Positions 24,653-35,686 of a stretch of 64,000 nucleotides of DNA are shown piece by piece. The translations under genes were made by a program, and so were the position numbers. Within the stretch, counting starts at the first letter, position 1. Each line of letters opens with the position of its first letter. Under the pieces are notes generated by a model, which searched no databases, was not told where the DNA came from, and saw only the letters and a program-made list of their open reading frames with translations. This stretch comes from Simmondsia chinensis (Eukaryota; Streptophyta; Magnoliopsida; Caryophyllales; Simmondsiaceae), in assembly GCA_018398585.1 (NCBI GenBank), contig JAGTTD010000001.1, positions 22,805,438-22,869,437 of the forward strand, read 5' to 3'.

Positions 24653-24664
24653 GCTTTGATACCA
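24653..24664 (-). other. Element E primer-binding site
   Basis: The complement reads TGGTATCAAAGC, two bases from the 5' LTR; one change from the consensus tRNA-Met site. Confidence 0.8.
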
Positions 24665-24666
24665 AT

Positions 24667-24857
24667 TGTTATGATCCTAGATCAAACTAAGGATCATAAA
24701 CTTGAGATATAAGAGAATGGGATGAGAAATAAGTGAAATAGATGAGAAATAGCGAAGAAATTAGGGTTAAGAGAGAGAATTAAATCACTTTTTCATTGAA
24801 TGAATCTTCAAGTATATGAATGATGCTTATTTATACTCTAATTGCAAACAAGAAGCA
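24667..24857 (-). repeat. Element E 5' LTR, inner part
   Basis: TGTTATGATCC onward matches 19647-19830 and stops at the Athila-2 insertion point. The last 5 bases, AAGCA, are the left target duplication of Athila-2. Confidence 0.85.
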
Positions 24858-25391
24858 TGATGCTTACTTTGCGTATGCGTTAGCAAGTGCACTAGTCGTA
24901 TCAAGTAATAAAGAAATGAGTAGAGTATTATTCCCACAAGAATTGTTATTGAGTGAGTACCAAAATTGGTAGCTTTAATGCTATTTGAAAAACCAAAAAA
25001 TTGAGATATTGATATGAAATAAAATAAACTAAAAAAAAACAAAATATGTTGACTGATTTTATGAATTTTTATGATTTTGTTATTTAAGTTGTTATTGTGC
25101 ATTGATGGTTGAAAACCCTAATTTACTAAATATTTTCTCTCGAGCAACATTTAGCATGCTCTTTTATATCTTAAACCATCACTCCTGTGCATGAATTTAA
25201 ATAAGAAAAGAGTTTTTAAAGCTCTATGATTTTCACTTAAAAACCACACAAATCGAGTTAAACTCTCTCGAGCATTCGCTCAATTTGTGGTGCTTATCAC
25301 CTTAGAAATCATCATAAATCTCCTCTCGGACTCATTTTGAATCATTATAAGCCTTAAATGGTGATCAAGCATTTAAAACTCATGAAGAATA

Positions 25392-25885
25392 TGTTACAAA
25401 CCAAGAATCCGAGACTCGAATTTTAAATGGATGAAATAGGCGGGAAAATCAATCTGGCGGGAAAAGCTGTTAAAAATGTTAGTTGATGCTGTTGTTATGC
25501 ACAGTGGCTACTGCGTGCTCTCTGCTGCATATTAGCTGCTGTTAGTTGATATTTTTAGGCGCCAAAATAATTCACTCAAATACTACTTAGTTAAGATACA
25601 TTCTAGATTGTTCTAAAGTTCGTTAGATACCTTACATTTACTTGTTAGCTTGTTATAAATAAGTGAAAACTGCTGTAATGTTGGGCATTCAGTCAATGAA
25701 AAGAAATCTGAATCATAATCCCAATTGAGATTAAACTCTCTTTCTCATCTCCTTTTCCCTTCTTTCTCTCATCTAATTCTAAATTCTATCTCCTCGTCTC
25801 AATTTCACATTCTTTCTCATCCCAAACTCTCAATCCTATCCAAATTATATTAGTTTACGTTCGAGGTTCAAGCCCGAGCGTAACA
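25392..25885 (+). repeat. Element F 5' LTR
   Basis: TGTTACAAACC...GCGTAACA; TATAAATA at 25654-25661; pyrimidine-rich leader near 25735-25830. Confidence 0.88.
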
Positions 25886-25887
25886 AG

Positions 25888-25900
25888 TGGTATCAAAGCC
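25888..25900 (+). other. Element F primer-binding site
   Basis: TGGTATCAAAGCC, two bases after the LTR. Confidence 0.85.
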
Positions 25901-26361
25901 TCAATTCGACCGAGTGCGCAATCAAAAAAAAAAAAAAAATTTACAAAAAAAAAATCTTTTCAGAAGTAAGCTCCAGTGCAGAAATAATCTGATCAAGATT
26001 CACTTTGAAATCTGCTTCATAAATCTGATCTGAAGTTGCTGTGGATAAATTGCAGTGCTGAATTTGAAGTTTGATTCCAGTGCAGAATCCAGTGAGAAAT
26101 TCAGTTTGATTACAACTAAATTAGGTTGAAATTAAGTTGCGGTTAAAGGCTGAAATTCAATTCATTTGAACTATTGAAGCTTGCGGTTGAAAGTGAAGAA
26201 GAAATATTGCAGTGAATTGAGTTGTTTGTTCAGTAAAATCCATCTTGTCCAGCTCAACTCTCAGTTCATTCATACCTGCAGCGAAGTAAACTGATCCTGA
26301 TAGATCCGGTTGGTGTGCAGATCAGGTTTTGAAGAAATCAGCTCAAGATTAATACTCAACA

Positions 26362-28171
26362 ATGTCAAGCAGAGTTACCACGCGATCTGGAGCTGCCAAA
26401 TCAGGTGTACAGCCAACATATGTAGAGGTGGCTGTTGGAGGTGCAGTTTATGATCAAAATTTGGTGACTCAAGAGCAACTAAACACACATTTGGAGACAT
26501 TGATCACTCGGTTGCAACAATCGCAGCTAGCTATGGAGGAACGATTGCATAAAAGATTGCAAGATCTGGACGAGAAGTTTAATGAACGTTTTGGCTTGCA
26601 AATTCAGAGGTTTGAGGAGAAATTCAATCAACAAAAGCGCCATATTAAGGAGGCTGTGGCTGATCGGTTGAAAGAGCAAGCACACGAGATTGATGGTAGG
26701 ATTGATGCGCATTTCACCCGACAACTACAAAATTTTAAGGAGAGGTTTAATGAGATTAATAAGCAAGCAATAGATGCTCGTGTAACTCAACAATTGCAAG
26801 GACTCGAGGAAATGATAACCGATCGAGTAAACCAACAAGCATTGAACATTGAAGAGAAGATTAAGGAGTTACAAAATGTGGCTACTAAATCAACTCCTCT
26901 ATTACCTGCAAGTCATGTAATCAGATCATCGAACGCTGTTGTAGAACCAAAGCGATCTGATGCAGATCCGAAGCAATTTGGTGTAGACCGAGCTAATATT
27001 TCGAGGAATTTCATCAACATTGAAGACCTTCATGAGCAAGCTAAAGATCCGAGGCAAAGCCGAGATGTAAGTATGATTTTTGGACCAAAAGATCACCCTC
27101 CCGATCCACCCTATCGTCTTGTAGATGCTGCTGCTGTACCGAACAGGTTCCACGCTGCAGAAACAGGTCACTTTGATCCATTACATAATCCATCTCGATC
27201 ACGATCTGTTGATTTCATTGCCAAGCATGATTTTCGAGGCCCCAAAGTTGTCCAGCAGTGTAATGTGGGACAAAATGCATCAGAATTCGTTATTAATCGA
27301 AGCAATGAAGCCTCTTATGGCAATGGACACAATGGCTTCCGACAACCTCGAGTTCAACTTGAAAATTTTGATGGGAAGCAACCTCACTCGTGGATAAAAA
27401 GATGCGAGCGATATTTCCATATCTATTCTATTCCCGATGACGAGAAGGTGGACTTGGCTGCGGTTTATCTCCAAGGGGATCATGAAGTGTGGTTTTACAG
27501 CCTGTTAAAGAGCGATCCCGTTCTTACTTGGGACCAGTTCGTGTTCGAGATATGCGAGTGCTATGGTGATGAAGAAGTGGGTGATGTTGTGGGGAGCTTC
27601 AACAAGCTAACTCAAGTCACTACCGTGAAGGACTATATGACTAAATTCGAAAATCTCCGAGCCACTCTTTTATGTCTCGAGCTTCATCAATGGGTTAAAA
27701 ACGAAAATCAAGAACTTGGTGAAGGCCCTTGAACCTACTTCCTTGTCACAAGCCATTGCGAAGGCAAAATTGATTGAGGCTTCCGACCTAACAATTCTTG
27801 ATCGGCCCAAGCATTGAGAAGAGCAATTCCAACATCATAACAAGGGGATTGAACACAGGAAATGGGATGAGCATAAAGAACCCCGAAACATTGAGTAGGT
27901 GTCCCGAAACCGCTGTTTTAGATGCCATCAACCTTATGTACCCGGTCATAGGTGCGACCCTAAGCTTCTCATGATGGCAAGAGGGGTTGAAGTTGAAGAG
28001 GAATTCGAAAGTGATGAAGATGACACTGAAAATGAGGGGTCCGATCATGACAATGGTAGCGAGGATGAAGTAGATTCAATAGCTCGAAGGAAGGAATTGC
28101 ACGACCTCACTATGAAGTTATACAAGTCCAAAAAACTCCAGTTTCGGAAGGGCGACGCCTCCAACAAGTGA
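26362..28171 (+). pseudogene. Element F gag (456-aa open part plus shifted C-terminus)
   Basis: ATG 26362 opens 456 codons, the longest intact frame of the Reina-like set. N-terminus S-R-V-T-T-R-S-G-A, then a long Q/E/R-rich coiled-coil-like stretch (about residues 35-175) with repeated Q-x-L-x-x-x-E patterns, then the gag domain (about residues 340-440: W-I-K-R-C-E-R-Y-F, V-W-F-Y-S-L-L). Near 27690 the frame shifts; gag-like residues continue in another frame to about 27830. The knuckle C-F-R-C-H-Q-P-Y-V-P-G-H-R-C (about 27911-27952) and an acidic tail follow, ending at 28171. No pol follows. Confidence 0.82.
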
Positions 28172-28193
28172 TTTTTAAGACTCATTCTCTTTT

Positions 28194-28211
28194 ATTCTTG
28201 AGGACAAGAAT
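28194..28211 (+). promoter_or_regulatory. Pre-PPT AGGA hairpin (element F)
   Basis: ATTCTTGAGGACAAGAAT, a perfect 7-bp stem, 19 nt before the 3' LTR. Here it is outside any pol gene. Confidence 0.65.
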
Positions 28212-28216
28212 GTTTT

Positions 28217-28230
28217 CAAGGGGAAGGGAA
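28217..28230 (+). other. Element F polypurine tract
   Basis: CAAGGGGAAGGGAA, directly before the 3' LTR. Confidence 0.85.
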
Positions 28231-28725
28231 TGTTACAAACCGAGAATCCGAGACTCGAATTTTAAATGGATGAAATAGGCGGGAAAATCAATCTGGCGGG
28301 AAAAGCTGTTAAAAATGTTAGTTGATGCTGTTGTTCTGCATAGTAGCTGCTGCGTGCTCTCTGCTGCATATTAGCTGCTATTAGTTGATATTTTTTAGGC
28401 GCCAAAATAATTCACTCAAATACTACTTAGTTAAGATACATTCTAGATTGTTCTAAAGTTGGTTAGATACATTGCATTTACTTGTTAGCTTGTTATAAAT
28501 AAGTGAAAACTACTATAATGTTGGGCATTCAATCAATGAAAAGAAATCTGAATCATAATCTCAATTGAGATTAAACTCTCTTTCTCATCTCCTTTTCCCT
28601 TCTTTCTCTCATCTAATTCTAAATTCTATCTCCTCATCTCAATTTCACATTCTTTCTCATCCCAAACTCTCAATCCTATCCAAATTATATTAGTTTACGT
28701 TCGAGGTTCAAGCCCGAGCGTAACA
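28231..28725 (+). repeat. Element F 3' LTR
   Basis: TGTTACAAACC...GCGTAACA, 495 bp, close to identical to 25392-25885. Confidence 0.88.
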
Positions 28726-29580
28726 GAACAATGATAAACACTTCAACAACGCAATGACAAAACGTGGAATACTTTGAATTAGAAATAAGCATATATTACA
28801 ACTTAGGCTATATCGTAGCCTTGGAATAAGAAAATTAGTTCATGATAAACTTAATATAAAGCATAATTAACACAAAATTCATGAACTTAGAAGAAGAAAA
28901 GGCAGAAAGGACTTAAAAATAAAAAATTACAAACCAACTTTCTTCCTCCTTCTTCTTTTCTTCACCCGTTTTTGTTCTTCTTTCTTCTACACTTTGTATG
29001 TATTTTTGTTGAATGAACGATGAAAAAATCATCCCAAAACAATTCTGTTTACAGTGTTTGAGGGGTGAATAAAGAATGGAAAAAATATCTTCAATCTTCA
29101 TCCACATTTGCCAATCTTGCCACCCATTCTTCAACTCGCATAACTTGCTTTATTTTATGTATTTTCTTTGCTTTTCACCGCCCAAACCTGCTATTTCAAA
29201 TCAAGAGGATGGTGTTCATGCACAATACAATGAATTTGAGGAAAAACAAAGATGAAAAGAAATAGCCGCCCAAAGCAACTTGTGGCAAAAACTTGTTATT
29301 TTATGTAAAAAACTGCATTTAGGCGTGAAAATGAGGTGCTTTGCTAATTTTTTGTATTTGACTGATGCATCTTGCTTTTACTTGTTAATGTTAATGGTAA
29401 AACCTAGCAAGATTTAGCATAAAATAAGTGTTTTTGCAAGAAAGTAGCAATATAGTTCAAAATGAGCAAAACCGAGCAAATGGCAATAAAAAGTTGATGT
29501 AAAATGGTTAAAAATATATTAAAATGATATAAATAATTATATACTAAGTTAGACTTATCAAAATGCCCCCAAATTTAAAT

Positions 29581-29600
29581 CTTGCTCGTCCTCGAGCTAG
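29581..29600 (-). promoter_or_regulatory. Pre-PPT AGGA hairpin (Athila-2)
   Basis: Sense strand CTAGCTCGAGGACGAGCAAG; one mismatch in an 8-bp stem, AGGA loop, 20 nt from the LTR. No pol frame is near. Confidence 0.5.
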
Positions 29601-29899
29601 GCTAAACATTAAAGCGCATGATCTCATGCTTTTTTAGAATTCAACCACAATTCAAAGCAGGTATACTCCAAATGAGAGAAGAATAACTGAGGCTCAAAGT
29701 TCATGATTTTAATGGCAAAACCATCTTTTCCAAGGAAAAATATGTCAATTACCGAGGTAATCGAATTCAAAAGTTTGCTAAGGAAAATAACTTTATCCGT
29801 TTTTTCTAATCTTAAAATATTCAAACCGAATGGAGGACAAAATCATACCACTCATAACAAGACTTATCAAGTATGCCCAAAACTAGTTATTTTTGCGCC

Positions 29900-30045
29900 A
29901 TTTTTTTTTTTTTTTTGGAGGAATTCATTTACTCAAGTCAATTTTGGCTCATGAGCATATCTATAGCGAGAATCAAGCTCCGACTCCTGGCCGATGACCC
30001 ATAAGTAAGAGAAGCCACCACAGAGATGTCCTCATAATGGGTAGC
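29900..30045 (-). repeat. SINE-like module in Athila-2
   Basis: On the minus strand a tRNA-like 5' part with a B-box-like CTTGATTC is followed, about 80 bases later, by a run of about 18 A (T on the plus strand near 29900-29917). It aligns with 39650-39795 and 46078-46219. tRNA derivation is an inference from the box-like motif and tail. Confidence 0.4.
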
Positions 30046-30906
30046 ACATATCTTTAAAATGTTTATAAATGGGATAGCGGTGCTAGAGATGATTTCCCCA
30101 CCTTTTTTTTCAAATTTTTTTTTTTTTTTGAGTGCTTGGTTCCTTATTAGCTTTCTAAATACCCCTTGTAGCGAGCTTTCAATGCGGCGGCTCCCGTTCT
30201 AGTTGGCCCAAGGTACCAGGTGTTGAACACCCCTACGGATCTACTTGCTCGAGGTACCGAGGCACGAAACCATCACACCATAGCACATATCTAAATGATA
30301 GACATTTTTAGCAGGATAACGGTGCTTAGTGATTCTCTCCCTCTATTTTTATTATATTTATCTTTTATTTAGACTTAGGCATAACTCTTCAAAATCTATT
30401 ATGTAAATGATACTCTTTATGCAATCTATTCAAATTTGAGCATTTTTTAATCAGAAAGAAAAGTAAAACAGCCATGCTAACTAGTGAAGTCAAATACCAT
30501 AGTTTTATCAAGATAGTGCCTTAGATTAGATCGTGTTTTACAATTAGAACACAAAAACAATTGATTATCCTGAAATTCAAATCTAATTAAAGCAAACGAG
30601 CTAAAAAAGAGTAGAAAAATTCCCTAAAAAGCATGATGATAAGTTCTCTCCTTTTTTTTAAAAGACTAAAGGTTAAAACTGTAAAAAATGGACAATCTTT
30701 TTGTTGGCCGACACTATTTACATTCCCATACAAAGGCTACGAACTATGGGAGGCACTAAAGCCGACTCTAAAACATAAAACAGGAAAACTTTTCAAAATA
30801 ATTTGGTTTCAAAACTATAAAAATGGCTTTTCCCACCCTCAAACTTAGAGTTAACATTGTTCTTAATGTTAAAAGAACTACAAAGATTAAGTGAGGCGAG
30901 AGATAT

Positions 30907-31521
30907 AGTTATGACACGAGAATCCGAGGCGTGAACTCATGGAGGCTGAGATGTTGTACTGCTGCTGAATTGTTGATATGCTGCTGAAATCCTACTGCTG
31001 TTTTAATATGTTGCTGCAGATTGATGATTTTAAGGCTGTTAGGGGTTGATTAGTTTAGTAAGTGATGTAATGGCTTGGTAGTCCTTTTCCTTTACTACCT
31101 TGTGTTGTTAGTTGAATTGTAATAAGCTGCATTGTGCTGGTAGTCCGTTGCTGCAGCAGGCTGTTAGGTCCTTAGCATGTAGCGGTTGGGCTGTTGGAAT
31201 TGTTAGGAGCCCAAATGAGGTTTAATTGTTAGTTAAGCTTAGTCTTAGATATTTCTAGATAATTCCTAGTTTGAGTTAGTTAGACTTTGGGGTGGCTAGA
31301 TGCAATGTATTAGGCTCATGTCATGTAAGTAGTATAAATAAGGGACATTAGCATGTAATCCATAACTTCGATAATGAGTTGATTTCATTTGGTTTCTTTC
31401 TCTATTCTCTCATCTCTCTTCCCATCTTTCTCTCATCTAAACTCTATATTCTTTCTCATCTCTTACTCTTTCTATCCCAACCAAGGTTGAGGTTCAAGAG
31501 CTAATCTTCAAAACCTTAACA
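30907..31521 (+). repeat. Element G 5' LTR
   Basis: 615 bp; first base mutated (AGTTATGAC against TGTTATGAC at 35067); ends CCTTAACA. TATAAATA at 31333-31340. Confidence 0.87.
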
Positions 31522-31523
31522 AT

Positions 31524-31536
31524 TGGTATCAGAGCC
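31524..31536 (+). other. Element G primer-binding site
   Basis: TGGTATCAGAGCC, two bases after the 5' LTR. Confidence 0.9.
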
Positions 31537-32596
31537 TTGATTTGGCTTCCGAATCTCATATCAGAAAAAAAAAAAATTTACAAAATATGATTAATTGTAT
31601 AGAAATTAATCAACAAAAACAATCGTGTTGCAAATTTAGTTCAGATTTGCTGATCAGAAATTCAAATCTGAATTTTTGAAGAATTGTTGGCAGTTCTGCA
31701 CTAGTTAGCTGCGTCAGCCTGGGAGTGATTCGGTTAGGAATAAAGTGACCATATTATGTTGAAGGAAGTTCAATTGATCAGTATTTTTTGAGTACAATCA
31801 ACGTCAATCTTATTCAGATCAAAATTCTATAGCATCGATCAAGCATTTGCTGTAGAAGTGGAGAACTGAAGTCAGTGCAGTGCTAAAATTGAGGATGAGT
31901 TATGATCGGTTGAGGAAGGAGTTTAAATTGAGCTAATTGATCCACATTGCACGTGAACATCATCTAAAGTTTAGAAACCATCTGAATTGAGGTTTAATCA
32001 GGTTCAGCAATTCAGAAGTTGAAAATTGAGGTAATGCTTGTTGATCTTCAAGTTGCAATTCCTTGAGAATTCGTGTTTGTTATTGGATGATGTCGAATTC
32101 GTGTTGATAAGCTTAGAAGTGTTGAGAATTCGTCAGAATCTACAGTGATCATTGAGAATTATATGTTATGGAGTCAAATTTTGCTTAGGCCAAAATTTGT
32201 CACTAGAGGGGAATGTCTGACAGTGAACAGAAGGAGCGAAAGTGTCGAAATTCGGCCTCGTTCGTTAAGATTGCTTGAGTGTTGTGTTGAGTACTTGATT
32301 TTGAGTCAGGATCGAGCCTAAATCCGAAGTGAAAGTCGACTTACTCGATTTAACATGGCTGTCAAAAGTCGCTCGAGGATAGGGTTTGGTCCGAAGTTCT
32401 GTTCGAAATTTATCAGTTAGGGTTTTTATTCGTTGGCGATCGAGGAACTGATAATTAGTGCTTGTTTATGCGAACGAAGGAGTAGAACTTCATTAAGCAA
32501 TCGATTGTTGAAGAGTTACGAAACAAGTTTTACATTTCTGCGATTTTCGAACCTGCTTTTTTGCTATCCAGATCGATTTTGCTGTTCAGTACAAAT
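31537..32596 (+). other. Element G leader
   Basis: About 1.06 kb without a credible ORF apart from a short one at 32433-32627. It may hold packaging signals, but nothing specific is recognisable. Confidence 0.5.
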
Positions 32597-33337
32597 ATGG
32601 TTGATGTTAGCTCTTGTCAATCAGTGATGAGTGATTATTTTGAGAAAATGAAGCTAATATTCAGAGAGGAACGAGAGAGGTTGTTGCTGGAAGTTGAGCT
32701 AGCATTCAATCGAGTGCATCAACAAAATGTGAATCAGCCTTGTTCAACTCATCAGTCTGATTGTGCGGGTGTTCTTGATACAAACGAGTTTTCGGAGTTA
32801 GTGGATACCATTACACAGCAAAAGTTCAATGTCGAGCAAAAGGAGGAAGTGGAATCCGTTGTTGTTGAAGATGAATTCAACCATGACAATGCCGAATTTG
32901 ATGAACACAAGCTAGACGAATCTGAGTCTGAACAGGATGATCCTTATGAAGACTCTTCGCTAGAGTTAGAGTACCTTGATGATGTTGAGGCACAATTTGA
33001 CATGCATCCAGAATGGGAATATGATTCACATGTCAAAAGAATGATTAAGAAAGCAAAGCGTAAATCGAAGAGGAGTCATCTGAGTGTAGCGTTGAAGGAA
33101 TTTGAGCGTAAAAAGAAGTTGTCCAAGCCAAAATTGAAGCATATGGCTATGTTTCGGCATGGCTTGCCTTATGATCAGCAAATACTAATTCGAGAGGCTG
33201 ACCTTGCCGAGGTATATGCTGGCGCACAAGCTACAGATGGCACACAAGGAGTTAAGACTCGAGTGGGAGCTGATGGAGGCAATGTAGCTACAGCCGTTCA
33301 ACCAGAAGTGTCCTATGATGCTGTGGTTGGTGCATAG
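32597..33337 (+). CDS. Element G ORF1, unknown acidic/basic protein
   Basis: I do not recognise this protein. The likely start is ATG 32597 (M-V-D-V-S); an upstream in-frame ATG at 32561 is also possible. About 246 codons, ending with TAG. It shows a charged helical segment early on (E-K-M-K-L-I-F-R-E-E-R-E-R), a strongly acidic middle (E-S-E-Q-D-D-P-Y-E-D) and a lysine/arginine-rich segment (K-K-A-K-R-K-S-K-R) followed by K-K-L-S-K-P-K. No CCHC knuckle and no enzymatic motif. It occupies the gag position. It may be a very diverged gag-like protein or captured host sequence; neither can be shown from this window. Confidence 0.45.
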   Translation: MVDVSSCQSVMSDYFEKMKLIFREERERLLLEVELAFNRVHQQNVNQPCSTHQSDCAGVLDTNEFSELVDTITQQKFNVEQKEEVESVVVEDEFNHDNAEFDEHKLDESESEQDDPYEDSSLELEYLDDVEAQFDMHPEWEYDSHVKRMIKKAKRKSKRSHLSVALKEFERKKKLSKPKLKHMAMFRHGLPYDQQILIREADLAEVYAGAQATDGTQGVKTRVGADGGNVATAVQPEVSYDAVVGA

Positions 33338-35029
33338 GAGTTTGTCACGCTTGATCAAGGGTAGGAATTGATCACATAATTAGATGAACGCTGGGTCTCG
33401 AGGTTCCAGCAAATGTGCTTGGAAAATCAGAAATTGTTTGGTGTTGGTAGTGATGTAATTGATGCTTCGCAAGGGTCTTGGAATAGAGAAATGGAGTGTT
33501 CAAATGTACACTCATACGACGACTTGCCTCTTGATCCGGGAGAAGATTTCCAAGTCTATATGAAGCCGAAAAGGTTTGATTTTCTGCTGAAAAGAATTAA
33601 TCAAGCTGCACGGGTACGTTTCAAGGTTCAACAAAGGTGAAGCAATGTGGTTGAACAAGCAATTGAGTTGTTAGATATGTATAACTGCTGTAACATGCTG
33701 AGACCGAATTCTGATCAGTCCAGAAGCTCTCCAACAGATGTTTCGCGGATGAAATTGATCCAAATGTGAGTCCTCTTGAGGTTATGGGGCTTGGTGGTTG
33801 GTTGAATTTTGGAATACAAGAGTTGGTGGCTGGATGTTCAGAATTATGGTAGTCTTGTTCCACATTACGGACTGATGCATCAACTCTGATTTGCAGTGGC
33901 GTTTCCCAATGGAAAAATCGTATGCATAAGCTTCAATATCTTCTCAATGGGTGGATGGAAAATATCAACACAACATCAAGGATTAATTTGGCTGAAATTG
34001 TAGTGCACATCAGAGGCAATGTTCGGAGCAGATCATTTCTGATATTGAAGAAATTTACAGCTGTTCTTGAGTTTCCTTGGTGTCTTCATTTACTATACTT
34101 GATACTCATGCTTGAGTTGGGGGATCAAGAGATTAACAAGTTGAAACATAAGGCTGAGTTGGTGGGAAGTTTAAATCATGCTGCCAAGATTTGCTTCCAA
34201 GTTCAGCTGAGACCAAATTTCATTTCTGGAAAAGTATTAAGAGTCCGAATGCTTTGCTTGGAAAAACATGGTGCGTTGGTTGGTGTTATTATGTCTTTTA
34301 GAAGGTGTAATAACTTGTTCACTTCTAGTAGCTTCCATATGGACATAAACCAAGCTGCAATATGTTATTATGATTTGCATCGAGTTCACAATGCTGGATT
34401 ACTGGACTCTGTAGCAGCTTGGGTGAAATTGGGAAGCCATCTAGGATTTATTGAACAAGTCATGAGTTGGGTTAGTAGGTGGTTTTGTGAGCTGAATTTG
34501 TTGAACATCATTGCAGTAGGACACATGAGTTCAGCAAGGAATCAAGTGTCAATAGCTGATAAGCACTTTCGGCATGCCTATCAGCAAGTTTGGAATGAAA
34601 TAATTCTGTTTTGGAGCTGTTCGAACTGCATTTGGAATGTTTACACGCAGAATTTAATGTTTGTTTCTCTTGGTTTGAGTTTGGAAGGCCTCCCGAGGTG
34701 TTAAAGGACTCCAAATGCATTTTTGTGTGGTTAATGACATACAAAACCTGTTGTGCAGCATCCTACAAGTGGGAATTCAGAAGTTCTGATGCGTGGGGTG
34801 ATTCTCTGCAGCAAGATAGAAGTTTGGGTTCTGTTAATTGCGTCATGGGGTATTGTGCATTCAAACGCAACTTTATGTCGGAACAAGATGTTTTCTTCAT
34901 GGATTGCTGTGTTACAGAAGTCAGTGCTGCCGGGGCTCGTTTCATTTGCAATAAATTTCAGCTAGCAGTCATCATTTCGGTCACCTTTTCATATGCAACT
35001 AGAGTACTTCATTGTTACAACTCTCTTCT
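33338..35029 (+). pseudogene. Element G ORF2 region, unknown, degraded
   Basis: Open pieces at 33413-33640, 33922-34704 and 34611-35147 lie in shifting frames. Two segments look related: I-N-Q-A-A-R-V-R-F-K-V-Q (about 33596-33637) and L-N-H-A-A-K-I-C-F-Q-V-Q (about 34171-34210). A C-L-E-N/C-L-E-K stretch also occurs twice (about 33415 and 34255). This suggests degenerate internal repeats. No known retroelement domain is visible; the function is unknown. Confidence 0.4.
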
Positions 35030-35047
35030 ATTCTTGAGGACAAGAAT
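35030..35047 (+). promoter_or_regulatory. Pre-PPT AGGA hairpin (element G)
   Basis: ATTCTTGAGGACAAGAAT, identical to F, 19 nt before the 3' LTR, in an element without pol. Confidence 0.65.
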
Positions 35048-35049
35048 GT

Positions 35050-35066
35050 TCTTAAGGGGAAGGGAA
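35050..35066 (+). other. Element G polypurine tract
   Basis: TTCTTAAGGGGAAGGGAA region, directly before the 3' LTR. Confidence 0.85.
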
Positions 35067-35681
35067 TGTTATGACCCGAGAATCCGAGGCGTGAATTCAT
35101 GGAGGCTGAGATGTTGTACTGCTGCTGAATTGTTGATATGCTGCTGAAATCCTACTGCTGTGTTAATATGTTGCTGCAGATTGATGATTTTAAGGCTGTT
35201 AGGGGTTGATTAGTTTAGTAAGTGATGTAATGGCTTGGTAGTCCTTTTCCTTTACTACCTTGTGTTGTTAGTTGAGTTGTAATAAGCTGCATTGTGCTGG
35301 TAGTCCGTTGCTGCAGCAGGCTGTTAGGTCCTTAGCATGTAGCGGTTGGGCTGTTGGAATTGTTAGACGCCCAAATGAGGTTTAACTGTTAGTTAAGCTT
35401 AGTCCTAGATATTTCTAGATAATTCCTAGTTTGAGTTAGTTAGACTTTAGGGTGGCTAGATGCAATGTATTAGGCTCATGTCATGTAAGTAGTATAAATA
35501 AGGGACATTAGCATGTAATCCATAACTTTGATAATGAATTGATCTCATTTGGTTTCTTTCTCTATTCTCTCATCTCTTTTCCCTTCTTTCTCTCATCTGA
35601 ACTCTATATTCTTTCTCATCTCTTACTCTTTCTATCCCACCCAAGGTTGAGGTTCAAGAGCCAATCTTCGAAACCTTAACA
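35067..35681 (+). repeat. Element G 3' LTR
   Basis: 615 bp; TGTTATGACCC...CCTTAACA. Confidence 0.88.
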
Positions 35682-35686
35682 AATAC

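Larger units (their letters stand above)
25392..28725 (+). mobile_element. Element F: gag-only non-autonomous Reina-like element
   Basis: 3.3-kb element with 494/495-bp LTRs, primer site, one gag gene and a polypurine tract. The gag knuckle region runs straight into the 3' end, with no protease, RT or integrase. The target duplication is GAATA (25387-25391) against GAACA (28726-28730); the uninterrupted Athila LTR elsewhere has GAACA, so the left copy mutated. Its LTR start resembles that of G (CGAGAATCCGAG). It would need enzymes from a D- or E-like partner. Confidence 0.85.
24858..29560 (-). repeat. Athila-2 3' LTR (interrupted by F)
   Basis: Plus-strand TGATGCTTAC...GACTTATCA, the reverse of the TGATAAGTC...AGCATCA family. 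About 1.36 kb without F. Confidence 0.82.
29561..30906 (-). other. Athila-2 3' internal region, non-coding, with PPT, hairpin and SINE-like modules
   Basis: The sense strand has a G-rich polypurine tract (complement 29561-29577) and an imperfect AGGA hairpin at 29581-29600 (7 of 8 pairs), 20 nt from the LTR. The rest aligns with 38981-40150 and 45444-46571. No coding frame is credible. It ends at the G insertion. Confidence 0.65.
30907..35681 (+). mobile_element. Element G: non-autonomous LTR element with unknown ORFs
   Basis: 4.8 kb with two 615-bp LTRs, a tRNA-iMet primer site, a 1-kb leader, an ORF of about 250 codons and further degraded ORFs, then the same hairpin and polypurine tract as D-F. 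No gag, protease, RT or integrase motif is visible. The LTRs differ by fewer than 20 sites by eye. It is inserted antisense in Athila-2 at the position used by E in Athila-1. Flanks: GATAT (30902-30906) and AATAC (35682-35686), a partly decayed duplication. Confidence 0.82.

Noticed and set aside
33621..34963. Minus-strand ORFs in element G
   Set aside because: Short, without domains, opposite longer sense ORFs in an element whose orientation is fixed by primer site and polypurine tract.
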